This document shows positions 1 to 7,150 of a stretch of DNA of 13,044 nt, one piece after another. Positions within the stretch are counted from its first letter, which is position 1; every line of letters starts with the position of its first letter. The notes under the pieces were generated by a model, which did not search any database, had not been told where the DNA came from, and saw only the letters and a list, made by a program, of their open reading frames with translations. This DNA is from JADFOB01 sp964651325. Lineage in GTDB: Bacteria > Planctomycetota > Phycisphaerae > UBA1845. A program made the translations under genes and the position numbers. The stretch lies in assembly GCA_964651325.1 (NCBI GenBank), contig CAZYXP010000099.1, forward strand, positions 1 through 13,044. Reading direction: 5' to 3'.

Positions 1-2
1 CG

Positions 3-419
3 ATGGAGCTGAGCCCTGATCACCGCCTGAAACCTGTAGGATCTGATCTCTTGCGTCTGGCGCAGAATCGGTGCCTCAGCGCGACCCGGAGCCGCCGAGC
101 CGGGCTCGTTGACGAGGCGCTGGCGGGTCCGATCGTCGATGAGCTGGGTCACGAGGACGATCCGTCCGATAACATGGCTCAGCTGGAGCTGATCGAGGCC
201 TTGCGGGCGTGCATTGGCAGGCTCGACGACGAATCGCAACGGATGGCCGGCCAGTTGGAGGCCATCACCGGGCGAAAGTGGAAGGCTGCGTCGCATGCGC
301 TGGGCATGTCCGAATCCACGCTCCGATCTCGCTGGGGGCGCGTTTTGGATGAGCTACGGGTCTGCGTGGCTCAGAAAACCGGGATTTCTCTCGCGCCAAG
401 TGACCCGGACTGCGACTAG
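3..419 (+). CDS. ECF-type RNA polymerase sigma factor, 5'-truncated by the window edge
   Basis: This is the C-terminal part of a sigma-70-family sigma factor of the extracytoplasmic-function type, which directs RNA polymerase to a small stress- or signal-dependent regulon. Residues 16-32 (LLRLAQNRCLSATRSRR) match the end of region 2 and the basic linker that follows it. Residues 75-119 form region 4, with a helix-turn-helix around 92-118 (KWKAASHALGMSESTLRSRW) that would read the -35 element. Region 2 itself (core binding and -10 recognition) is missing, so the ATG at position 3 is probably an internal methionine and the frame should continue upstream. The gene ends with TAG at 417-419, 65 bases before a membrane protein gene in the same direction. 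That order is common for ECF sigma factors and their regulators. The class call is fairly secure from the HTH and linker; the ECF subgroup cannot be set. Confidence 0.75.
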   Translation: MELSPDHRLKPVGSDLLRLAQNRCLSATRSRRAGLVDEALAGPIVDELGHEDDPSDNMAQLELIEALRACIGRLDDESQRMAGQLEAITGRKWKAASHALGMSESTLRSRWGRVLDELRVCVAQKTGISLAPSDPDCD

Positions 420-484
420 CTAGGTGTATTCGGGCGACATGCGCCCACGGAAGAAGGCTGCCTGATGATAAGGATCTGGTGTTG

Positions 485-1033
485 ATGTCCGATTTCGACC
501 ATGAGGAACACGCGTCGCTGTCATCCGGCGCGCCTGGTTTGGATGGCGTTGAGCGAGCCATACTCGAGATGGCCGCCGCTGAGCGAGCCGGGGTATTTCG
601 CCCCACGCCTGTTTCTCAGGAAACGGCAGGGTTAGCGGCAACAGCCCCGTTGGAATCCGCGTTCCGCGTTTCCGAGCGGCCGGTACGGCGTTTTGGGCTT
701 TCGCGAAAGCAGGCGGCGATGTGGCTCACACCGATCGCCGCGGCCGTGGTCTTGGCGATTGGGCTCGGCGGATACATGTTTCGACTCGAACTCGACGGCA
801 TTCGTCAACATCGCGCCCGAGTCATCGCCCAACTAAACGCCCCGGGAACGGCTCCGGTAATCGGCCCGGCCTCCGACTGCGAAGGCGATTTTCTCAAGTG
901 CTGCTACGGTAAATCCGTCACCGGCTTGGCATCCCGCTGCGCCGGCTACGACCGCAACGGCGATGGCACAATCGACCTCTTCGATTACCAGACCTATCAA
1001 ATCGGCTACGGCAAACTCGTTCGCAACAATTAG
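485..1033 (+). CDS. Single-pass membrane protein with C-terminal EF-hand/dockerin-like motif, possible sigma-factor partner
   Basis: I do not recognise a named family. The 182-residue product has a charged cytoplasmic N-terminal region (1-76), one membrane segment at about 78-98, and an extracytoplasmic tail of about 84 residues. The tail has four cysteines (132, 139, 140, 152) and a canonical 12-residue calcium loop at 156-167 (DRNGDGTIDLFD, with D1, N3, D5, D9 and D12 all present). The loop and the following YQTYQIGYG look like one half of a type I dockerin, a motif common in secreted planctomycete proteins. Topology and position directly after an ECF sigma gene suggest an anti-sigma or signal-receiving role, but no zinc-binding anti-sigma motif (HxxxCxxC) is present, so this is inference. 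Start choice: ATG 485 gives MSDFDHEE; a GTG at 479 is also possible and lies closer (5 bases) to the AAGG at 470-473. Confidence 0.6.
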   Translation: MSDFDHEEHASLSSGAPGLDGVERAILEMAAAERAGVFRPTPVSQETAGLAATAPLESAFRVSERPVRRFGLSRKQAAMWLTPIAAAVVLAIGLGGYMFRLELDGIRQHRARVIAQLNAPGTAPVIGPASDCEGDFLKCCYGKSVTGLASRCAGYDRNGDGTIDLFDYQTYQIGYGKLVRNN

Positions 1034-1293
1034 GCGAGCATCAATCTCCAACAGGATTCGCATCTCGCTGGTCGTGCTGGCCATGTACCTGCTGGGCTGG
1101 CCAATGCCGGTGGTGTAGACTTATCATGGGCATAGCCATCGGGTGCATAACAGAATCGGCGGCTTTGATTCCAGCCCGAAGTGCTGTTCCATATTAGGCT
1201 GTGGCACGCATAGCGCCGCCCCCGGTTTGCGGCGCGCCAAGACCACGACCCTGAGAGCGGTCGTCTTGGACGTTTCCGGCGCCATGGGCTCGA

Positions 1294-1422
1294 GTGCAGA
1301 CTACAGCCCCGGCACAAACCCTAACGCATATCCTCGTGCATGCCGCGTTCTCGACCAAGAATCGCCGCAACATGAAGCGCAGTTCTTCGGCAAGGAATCG
1401 GTTGCGATCGAAGAGGGCGTAG
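1294..1422 (+). pseudogene. Relic of a REP-associated/IS200-like tyrosine (Y1) transposase, N-terminal fragment
   Basis: Reading the frame through 1312-1368 gives AQTLTHILVHAAFSTKNRR. This closely resembles the start of Y1 transposases of the RAYT/IS200 group, which typically begin with a short polar stretch followed by a hydrophobic strand and FSTKNR/FSTKER. Similarity fades after this point and the frame ends at TAG 1420-1422. The HUH motif and the catalytic tyrosine are absent. The usual initiator methionine is replaced by a proline codon (CCG at 1309); a GTG at 1294 is the only nearby start in frame. It is therefore a dead fragment, not an active element. The match is short (about 19 residues), so a chance resemblance is possible. 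Confidence 0.42.
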
Positions 1423-1893
1423 GTGTGTCGTGTGACTCTCGTTTCCTTTGGACGTGACTCGGAAACATAGCGAACAGAAGCTGTTCCTTGCAGGGACGCG
1501 GATTTGCAGGCGGCGGTCCCGGTGGCGGCGGGCTTGCCACCGGCTACTGCATCGCAGGCTTTCGGCCTGCAAAGAGAAGAGAAGAACAGTACGGGGTATG
1601 GGATTCGGTTTTCAAGATGTGAATCGGTTAGACCTCTGCTTGCGCCTGATCGGCATCGCCCCGGTTCAGTTCGTAATGTACACGCTCTGCGCGGCGCTGC
1701 TGGCGGGGTAGCCGGGTAACGTGTACCTCGGGCGCCGTCCCTTTTTTCAGCGGCGCAAGATCGCCATGACGCCCATCTCACAAGAAACGATCGAAGCCGC
1801 GATCGATCTCGGATTCTCTTCATCTAGTCTTCTTCCAGTATTATTTTGCTCTTCACACCTGCTTAATGGCGAACAGTCACAATGCCCCCGCAC

Positions 1894-1922
1894 TTGAGTG
1901 AGTGTATTGTGTGACCTGTTAA
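1894..1922 (+). promoter_or_regulatory. Weak candidate promoter for the PhoX-like gene
   Basis: TTGAGT (1894-1899) and TGTTAA (1917-1922) are separated by exactly 17 bases, in the AT-richer stretch about 50 bases before the start codon. The -35 box matches the housekeeping consensus at 4 of 6 positions and the -10 box at only 3 of 6. Promoters of this presumed phylum are poorly constrained, so this is only a position to test. Confidence 0.18.
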
Positions 1923-1957
1923 GGGTCTAAGTTGTTCTGGGTTAGAGTTCAAACGAA

Positions 1958-1964
1958 AAGGAGG
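1958..1964 (+). promoter_or_regulatory. Strong Shine-Dalgarno sequence AAGGAGG deciding the start of the PhoX-like gene
   Basis: AAGGAGG is a near-perfect ribosome binding site. It lies 9 bases before ATG 1974 and 6 before GTG 1971. The ATG at 1966 is too close and out of frame. This sets the start downstream of the longest open frame, which begins at 1932, and places a proper signal peptide at the N-terminus. Confidence 0.65.
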
Positions 1965-1973
1965 AATGGAGTG

Positions 1974-3557
1974 ATGAGCCAACAATGGCACAAGCGAGTT
2001 TGGATTTTGGGGTTGGCCGTGTTTTTCCTGGGCCAGTCTGTTTACGGGTCGGATTTCGGTGCCAAAGTACAAGAAATGCTTGAGGATGGCGCGCACAAGT
2101 GGTTTGGCATAGAAAGCCCGCTTCAAGGGCCTGCGACCGATGCAGACGTAGTGGCTCGGGACGTTGCGACGGCCAATGACCGGCAGCTTTTGGCGGAGGG
2201 GTTGGAGGCCACGTTCGTGGCCCGCAACGTTTCGACCAAGGGCGACATGATCGCCTTTTGGCCCAACGATCTTGAGTACACGCATCTGATCGTTTGCATC
2301 GAGCAGACCCGTAGCGGGACCACTACCGGCGGCGCCGATGGACTCAATGCTTCGCTGCAACGCGTGAACGTTGCGACCGGCGCCGTGGAAACCATCCTTC
2401 ACGGGCTGTCTCGTTGCGATGGGGTTCGTACGACGCCTTGGGGAACCGTGCTGGCAACCGAAGAGAACAACAGCGGTCGCGCGTACGAGGTCATCGACCC
2501 GCTGAATACAACAGATCAGTGGGTGGCGGATCGCACCACGGGTGACATTCGTGATGGCCTGGACAGCGCGACCGCGAGCCAAAACGTCGTACAGCGTCAA
2601 AGCTTGCCGACGATGGCCTGGGAAGGCCTGACGGTCATTGCAAGCGGCGTGGTCATCGGTGGCGATGAGCTTCGTCCTGGTAGTGGCACGCTCGGTAGCA
2701 ACGGCGGCTCGATCTTCAAGTTTGTACCGGAGTTTCTCAATGATCCCGCCGCCGGAGCCATTGTGGATCTCGGCGACTCGCCGCTCCGCTCGGGCAAGAC
2801 GTACGCGATGCAGATTTCTTGCCGCGAACGAACCAGCTCCTCCTTCCCTCAATACGGGCAAGGTTGCGAGGTGGGAGAAGGCGCCTGGGTCGCGGTAGAC
2901 GCGCTCAACGCCCGTAGCGACGCCGCCGATAACATGGCCACAGGTTTCTATCGCCCCGAGGACTTGCACGCTGATCCGGCTTACACCGGTCCTGGCATCC
3001 GGTTCTGCTGGACGAACACGGGCCGTTCACGTGCGTCCCATTTCGGCGAGGTCGTCTGTGCGATCGATACGAATCCCGCCGGCACGGGTGAGCAGATTGA
3101 CACGCGAACCGACCTAACCTACCTGGCCGATGCCGCTGAGGTGCAAGGCTATGCGGTCGTCGTGGCCAACCGAATGATCGAGGGCGACGCGCGTTTCAAC
3201 TCCGTAGACAACCTCGCGTTTCAGCCGAGCACGGGCAATCTCTACGTAGTCGAGGATGCCCATTTTGGGGAAATCTGGGCTTGCCTTCCGGACGGCAGTG
3301 ACCGCGACATCAAGACCGACGGATGCGTGTCTGTGCTTTCCGTGGCCGATCCGATGGCGGAGCCCACCGGATTCGTGTTCGATGGAACAGGGCAGGTTGC
3401 CTTCTATTTTGTTCAACACGGCCAGCAGGCCGATTCGCTGCTCGATTTCGCCAGCAACCCTGTTGATGGCCGCACCGACGATCTGATGCGCATCACCGGA
3501 TTCGACCTCGATGACGATGGCGACGATGACGAGCATGGTAAACATGATAGGAAATAG
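1974..3557 (+). CDS. Secreted PhoX/DUF839-like beta-propeller protein (alkaline-phosphatase-like)
   Basis: The 527-residue product starts with a signal peptide (basic MSQQWHKR, hydrophobic core 9-20, likely cleavage after VYG at 23-25), so it acts outside the cytoplasm. Several PhoX-type signatures follow in order: TPWGTVLATEEN at 154-165, WEGLTV at 216-221, GGSIFKFV at 244-251, RPEDLH at 327-332, DNLAFQPSTGNLYVVED at 412-428. PhoX enzymes are calcium/iron phosphomonoesterases used in phosphate scavenging. In the members I recall, the first motif reads TCEEN, with the Cys binding iron; here it is ATEEN (Thr 162), so ordinary PhoX activity is uncertain. The tail is strongly acidic (DLDDDGDDDE at 511-520) and might bind calcium. 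ATG 1974 is chosen for its strong ribosome site. The gene stands alone, with long gaps on both sides. Fold assignment is fairly sure, activity is not. Confidence 0.75.
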   Translation: MSQQWHKRVWILGLAVFFLGQSVYGSDFGAKVQEMLEDGAHKWFGIESPLQGPATDADVVARDVATANDRQLLAEGLEATFVARNVSTKGDMIAFWPNDLEYTHLIVCIEQTRSGTTTGGADGLNASLQRVNVATGAVETILHGLSRCDGVRTTPWGTVLATEENNSGRAYEVIDPLNTTDQWVADRTTGDIRDGLDSATASQNVVQRQSLPTMAWEGLTVIASGVVIGGDELRPGSGTLGSNGGSIFKFVPEFLNDPAAGAIVDLGDSPLRSGKTYAMQISCRERTSSSFPQYGQGCEVGEGAWVAVDALNARSDAADNMATGFYRPEDLHADPAYTGPGIRFCWTNTGRSRASHFGEVVCAIDTNPAGTGEQIDTRTDLTYLADAAEVQGYAVVVANRMIEGDARFNSVDNLAFQPSTGNLYVVEDAHFGEIWACLPDGSDRDIKTDGCVSVLSVADPMAEPTGFVFDGTGQVAFYFVQHGQQADSLLDFASNPVDGRTDDLMRITGFDLDDDGDDDEHGKHDRK

Positions 3558-3984
3558 TGATGACGGCCAGGGCCTTCATCACAAGCGCGTCGCCAGGGGA
3601 ACACGCGATTTCCGAAGGGCCAGAAGCGTAGAGCGTCTTGCCTTACGCCTGATCCACTAAAGCTGGAAACGCATCCCATCTACCGGGCCGGTCAATCCGC
3701 ACCTCGCTGCGGGTTGGCCGGCTCGCTTGCGATATCGCCAGCGACCTGCGGAAGCGGGTCATGCTCGTGATGTTTGCGCCGTACGCGGCGCTGCTGGCGG
3801 CGCGGTTTCGGAATCGGCATGACCCACGGCTACGATATCGCGCAGGGTGTGTCCCTAACCCACCTTGTTTTCCCGCATACGCCGATGCGATGCTCCGCAC
3901 AGCCTACCAGCCGCCGTAAGACTTGCGGCCGCCCATTCGCGATTCTTGACGTCGCCGGGCGATTTGGGGATAACGGTTTCGATC
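3558..3984. other. Intergenic stretch with no convincing gene
   Basis: About 430 bases between the PhoX-like gene and murQ. A stop-to-stop frame (about 3651-3919) without a usable start codon contains a short hydrophobic segment (RVMLVMFAPYAALLAARF), loosely similar to one encoded near 1665-1708. No recognisable protein, RNA gene or strong terminator is visible. The weak inverted repeat GCGTA/TACGC at 3626-3648 lies 69 bases after the PhoX-like stop and lacks a T-run. Confidence 0.4.
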
Positions 3985-4959
3985 ATGGAGGATCGAGGAC
4001 AACTCACTACCGAGCTACGCAATCCTCATTCTGATCATCTGGACACGCTTTCGGTTGACGAGGCTTTCACGCTCATCAATTGGGAGGACGCGTCGATTAC
4101 GGCCGCGGTCGATCTCGCCAAAGCCGACATCTGCCGTGCCATCGAATCGGTCGTCGCGGCGTTTTCCGGCGGCGGGCGGTTGATCTACGTCGGCGCGGGG
4201 ACGAGCGGGCGTTTGGGGGTTCTGGATGCCGCGGAATGCCCGCCCACGTTTCTATCCGAGCCGTACCAAGTGCAGGGCATCATCGCCGGCGGTCGCGAGG
4301 CTATGTTTCGCAGTGTCGAGGGGGCGGAGGATTCGCGGGAAGACGGGGCCATTGCGATCGATGGGGTCGGCGCCGGCTGCAAGGCCATGGTCGGGCAGGC
4401 CACTAGCGGGCAGGGTTTCAAGCGACAGCCGGTCGGCGGCAACGACGTGGTGTTTGGCATCGCCACGGGGGGAACCACGCCGTTTGTACACGGCGCGATC
4501 GCCCGCGCAAATCAGCTTGGTGCCAAGACGGTGTTTTTTGCCTGTGTCGCCAAGGGGCAGGTGGCCGATGAAGCGGACATCTCGATTCGCGTCGTCACCG
4601 GACCGGAAGTGTTGACCGGGAGCACGCGCCTCAAGGCGGGCACGGCCACCAAGATGGTGCTCAACATGGTTACGACAATTGCCATGGCGGCCACGGGTAA
4701 AGTGTACCGCAATCTGATGGTGGACGTGAACACCGGCGGCAACGCCAAGTTGGTGGATCGCGGCGTCCGGATGCTTGAGGCGCTGACCGGGGCGTCGCGG
4801 CAAGCCTGCAGCGTACTTTTGGGCCGCTCCGGGGGGCGCGTGAAAACGGCTCTGGTGATGCACCTTCAAGGGGTGGATCGCGCGACGGCTGAGCAGTTGC
4901 TCGCGGATTGCGGAAGCCGCGTTGGCGATGTGCTGGACACGAAATCCGACCTGATTTGA
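3985..4959 (+). CDS. murQ: N-acetylmuramic acid 6-phosphate etherase
   Basis: MurQ cleaves the lactyl ether of MurNAc-6-phosphate to give GlcNAc-6-phosphate and D-lactate in cytoplasmic cell-wall recycling. The SIS-domain signatures are clear: GGGRLIYVGAGTSGRLGVLD (62-81), AECPPT (83-88), VEGAEDSRED (111-120), GIATGGTTPFV (158-168) and TGSTRLKAGTATKMVLNM (211-228). Glu84 and Glu115 line up with the catalytic pair Glu83/Glu114 of the E. coli enzyme. At 324 residues it is somewhat longer than the E. coli protein (about 298). Most of the excess is a stretch of about 20 residues between EDSRE and DVVFG (roughly 121-153). The frame stays open upstream to 3865, but that extension has no family resemblance, so ATG 3985 is preferred, although its ribosome site (GGGGA, 14 bases upstream) is poor. 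It heads a tight cassette with the next two genes. Confidence 0.93.
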   Translation: MEDRGQLTTELRNPHSDHLDTLSVDEAFTLINWEDASITAAVDLAKADICRAIESVVAAFSGGGRLIYVGAGTSGRLGVLDAAECPPTFLSEPYQVQGIIAGGREAMFRSVEGAEDSREDGAIAIDGVGAGCKAMVGQATSGQGFKRQPVGGNDVVFGIATGGTTPFVHGAIARANQLGAKTVFFACVAKGQVADEADISIRVVTGPEVLTGSTRLKAGTATKMVLNMVTTIAMAATGKVYRNLMVDVNTGGNAKLVDRGVRMLEALTGASRQACSVLLGRSGGRVKTALVMHLQGVDRATAEQLLADCGSRVGDVLDTKSDLI

Positions 4960-4970
4960 GGAAACAGTTG

Positions 4971-6200
4971 ATGCGCATAATCGAATTATGGCACGGCGCG
5001 TGCCGCTCCTGCTTGGTGGTGACGGTTGGGCTGCTGTTAGGCCTGTCGGCGGGCTGCCAGTTCGCGGGGCACAAGAACACGTCCGCGCATGATGCGACGA
5101 TTCGTGCCCTTTGGGTTACACGATGGGATTTCAAGACGCCCGGCGACATTGCTCGCGTGATGCGCCAATGTAAATCGTCCGGCTTCAATACGGTTTTGTT
5201 TCAGGTTCGCGGCAACGGCACGGTGCTGTATCGTTCGCGGCTGGAACCCTGGGCGAAGCAGCTTGGCGGGCGCGATCCCGGCTTTGATCCGCTGCAAGTG
5301 GCGTGCGCTGAAGCGCATCAGCGGGGCCTGAAGCTGCACGCCTGGTTTAACGTCATGCCGGGTTGGCGCGGCAAGCAGTCGCCCAGCGATCCGCGGCAGC
5401 TTTACAACGCCCGCCCGGATTGGTTCTGGCGGGACGCTTCGGGGGGGCGCCAGCCGCTGGGTTGGTACAACAGCGTCAACCCGTGCTACCCGGAGGTACG
5501 TCGCTATCTGGCAGACCTAGCGGGCGAAATCGCGACCCACTACGACGTCGACGGGATTCATCTGGACTACATTCGATTCCCCAACGAGCGCAACGATTTT
5601 TCTCCCCCGGTCATGCCCGATTACCCGCGCGATCCGCGCACGCTGGCGATGTTTCGCAAGCAAACCGGAAAGACGCCGGACAACGATCCGCAAGCGTGGG
5701 ACCGATGGCGCACCGGGCAGGTAACGCAACTCGTGCGGGAAATTCGCGCGGTCGTCAAACGCGCCAAGCCGGAGGTCGTGCTCAGCGCGGCCGTGGGCGC
5801 CGCGGCCGCACGGGCGAAACGCGCTCATTTCCAGGATTCCCACCAGTGGCTCGCCGAGCATCTGCTCGATGCCGTTTATCCCATGAACTACGACGCGGAC
5901 CTGCGCGGGTTTGATCGCGCTTTGGCGCAATGGCAACACACAGACGCCGACATCCCGGTGGTCATGGGCATCAAGTGCGACAAGCGAGATTCCAAGCTCG
6001 TTCGGGCGCAGCTTAATCGGGCCGCACGCTCCGGGAAACATTTCTGCGTCTTTGCGTACAACGCTATCTTCGAGCGGCGCGACGCGCATGGCCGACCCGT
6101 GCGCGACGGTCAGGCCCGGGCCCGCGCGCAACTGCGGCGGCGGGTTGTGCCCCAAATTCGAAGGCTGGCCTCGGCCGCTCGTCGAAAACCGCTCTGGTGA
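4971..6200 (+). CDS. GHL10/YngK-type (DUF187) glycosyl-hydrolase-like lipoprotein
   Basis: This 409-residue protein has an N-terminal lipoprotein-type signal (hydrophobic 15-27, then SAGC with the lipidated Cys at 29), so it should sit on the membrane facing the periplasm. The rest is a TIM-barrel of the glycosyl hydrolase-like 10 family. Visible motifs are RALWVTRWDF (45-54), GFNTVLFQVRGNG (71-83), LKLHAWFN (120-127), HYDVDGIHLDYIRFP (190-204, with Asp199 a likely catalytic acid) and AVYPMNYD (301-308). The natural substrate of this family is poorly known. Its place between murQ and a sugar kinase suggests a peptidoglycan-derived or other amino-sugar glycan. ATG 4971 has AGGA 8 bases upstream and begins 11 bases after the murQ stop, implying co-transcription. 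The longer frame from 4908 would overlap murQ and spoil the signal peptide. Family call strong, substrate inferred. Confidence 0.85.
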   Translation: MRIIELWHGACRSCLVVTVGLLLGLSAGCQFAGHKNTSAHDATIRALWVTRWDFKTPGDIARVMRQCKSSGFNTVLFQVRGNGTVLYRSRLEPWAKQLGGRDPGFDPLQVACAEAHQRGLKLHAWFNVMPGWRGKQSPSDPRQLYNARPDWFWRDASGGRQPLGWYNSVNPCYPEVRRYLADLAGEIATHYDVDGIHLDYIRFPNERNDFSPPVMPDYPRDPRTLAMFRKQTGKTPDNDPQAWDRWRTGQVTQLVREIRAVVKRAKPEVVLSAAVGAAAARAKRAHFQDSHQWLAEHLLDAVYPMNYDADLRGFDRALAQWQHTDADIPVVMGIKCDKRDSKLVRAQLNRAARSGKHFCVFAYNAIFERRDAHGRPVRDGQARARAQLRRRVVPQIRRLASAARRKPLW

Positions 6201-6203
6201 ACC

Positions 6204-7097
6204 ATGAACGCGGTCCTGGCGATTGACGTGGGCGCCACCACCACGCGGGTGGCCGTTGTTTTTGAACGCGAACCCATAAGCGTCATTCGGCGTATTGCCA
6301 CGCCCGATTCGTTGGCGTTGCTGGAAGACAGACTCGCGGACGTCGCGACCCATCTGAGGGCGGATTCGGAAACACAACACGATTCATTGGATGCCATTTG
6401 CCTGGCCGTTCCAGGCGTTCTTTCCGCCGATGGAACAGCGGTCGAGCGGTCGGTCCATTGCTCCTGGTTGGAAGGCGCTCCGCTGGCGGCGATCGTGGGG
6501 CAGCGATTGCGGGCTCCGGTACACCTCGCGACGGACGCTGCCGCCGCCACGTTTGGTGAATACGCGCTGGTCCGGAACGGCCGCGCCGCGTTTGCTCATC
6601 TTCGGCTTGGTACGGGCGTTGCGTTTGGGCTGATCATCGATGGACAGTGGCAGACGCTAGGCAGGCCCCATCGCGGACACTTGTCTTGCCTCCGCCTCCC
6701 CTCAGAGGTGCTTGATGTGCGATGTTCCTGCGGACAGCGTGGCTGCTTGGAAGCGGTGGCCTCGGGGGCGGCATTGGAGCGCGCGACACATGCCACCGGG
6801 TATGCCGGCGGATTGGCGGCCTTGCAGGCGGCGTTCGACCGCGGCGACGCGCCGGCGGCTGAGATTGTCGGTGCAGCTTGCGAGGCGGTTTTGCGGGTCG
6901 CTGGTGGAATCATACGCCGGTGGCGCGTGGATGCGTTGGTCCTTGGCGGTGGTGTGTGTACGGGGCTTCCCTGTTTGGAAGAGATGCTCTTGAGGCGCGG
7001 GGCCGGCGATCGCAAGCTTCCGCTGCAGGCGGCGCGACTCGGCGATGATGCGGGGATCATGGGCGTCGCGTTGGCCTGTCGCCAAGAGCGGAGCTGA
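6204..7097 (+). CDS. ROK-family sugar kinase (amino-sugar kinase candidate)
   Basis: A 297-residue ROK kinase, expected to phosphorylate a hexose or amino sugar with ATP in the cytoplasm. The phosphate loop AIDVGATTTR is at 6-15, the probable catalytic Asp111 is in HLATDAAAA, a GTG turn is at 137-139, and the ROK zinc site is His159 plus CSCGQRGCLE (Cys174, Cys176, Cys181). The C-terminal GDDAGIMGVALA (280-291) is also typical. Two sugar-contacting positions are odd. The Asn of the usual NDAN motif is missing (TDAAA), and the Glu of the usual E-x-G-H motif is His156 (HRGH), so substrate choice may differ from glucose or GlcNAc kinases. The gene starts 3 bases after the GHL10 stop, with GGTGA overlapping that stop as ribosome site. 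Supply of a 6-phosphosugar to MurQ is an attractive but unproven role. Confidence 0.82.
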   Translation: MNAVLAIDVGATTTRVAVVFEREPISVIRRIATPDSLALLEDRLADVATHLRADSETQHDSLDAICLAVPGVLSADGTAVERSVHCSWLEGAPLAAIVGQRLRAPVHLATDAAAATFGEYALVRNGRAAFAHLRLGTGVAFGLIIDGQWQTLGRPHRGHLSCLRLPSEVLDVRCSCGQRGCLEAVASGAALERATHATGYAGGLAALQAAFDRGDAPAAEIVGAACEAVLRVAGGIIRRWRVDALVLGGGVCTGLPCLEEMLLRRGAGDRKLPLQAARLGDDAGIMGVALACRQERS

Positions 7098-7124
7098 GGC
7101 GGTCGCACCCGGTGGCGTGTTTAC

Positions 7125-7150
7125 CACCAAGGCACCAAGACACCAATAAG
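7125..7150 (+). repeat. Short tandem repeat, CACCAAG-type units
   Basis: Three near-identical 8-base units (CACCAAGG, CACCAAGA, CACCAATA) stand in direct orientation 28 bases after the ROK kinase stop. Similar strings occur between genes in many environmental genomes as part of dispersed repeats; that comparison is from memory. Confidence 0.5.

Larger units (their letters stand above)
1034..1973. other. Long stretch without an intact gene
   Basis: About 0.9 kb between the membrane protein and the PhoX-like gene. Frames open here on both strands have no recognisable protein and atypical composition. The only interpretable content is a transposase relic near 1294-1422, a small hairpin (GCAGGC-TTTCG-GCCTGC) at 1554-1570 without a T-run, and an AT-richer section from about 1810 that probably holds the promoter of the next gene. 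It reads as decayed or non-coding DNA. Confidence 0.5.

Noticed and set aside
1554..1570. Hairpin GCAGGC-TTTCG-GCCTGC as a terminator
   Set aside because: The stem is only 6 bases, no T-run follows on either strand, and it is over 500 bases from any gene end. Kept only as a note.
1194..1823. Open frame of 209 codons on the minus strand in the gene-free stretch
   Set aside because: The product is Arg/Ala/Cys-rich without family motifs, has no ribosome site, and overlaps the better-supported transposase relic on the other strand.
1863..2969. Open frame of 368 codons on the minus strand
   Set aside because: It lies antisense to the PhoX-like gene, which has a signal peptide, a strong ribosome site and family motifs. 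The minus product has no recognisable features, so it is a GC-driven shadow.
3626..3648. Inverted repeat GCGTA/TACGC after the PhoX-like gene as a terminator
   Set aside because: Five-base stem with a long loop and no T-run; expected by chance.
3865..3984. 40-residue N-terminal extension of MurQ
   Set aside because: The extra residues (MFSRIRRCDAP...) have no counterpart in the family, while ATG 3985 gives a standard N-terminus.
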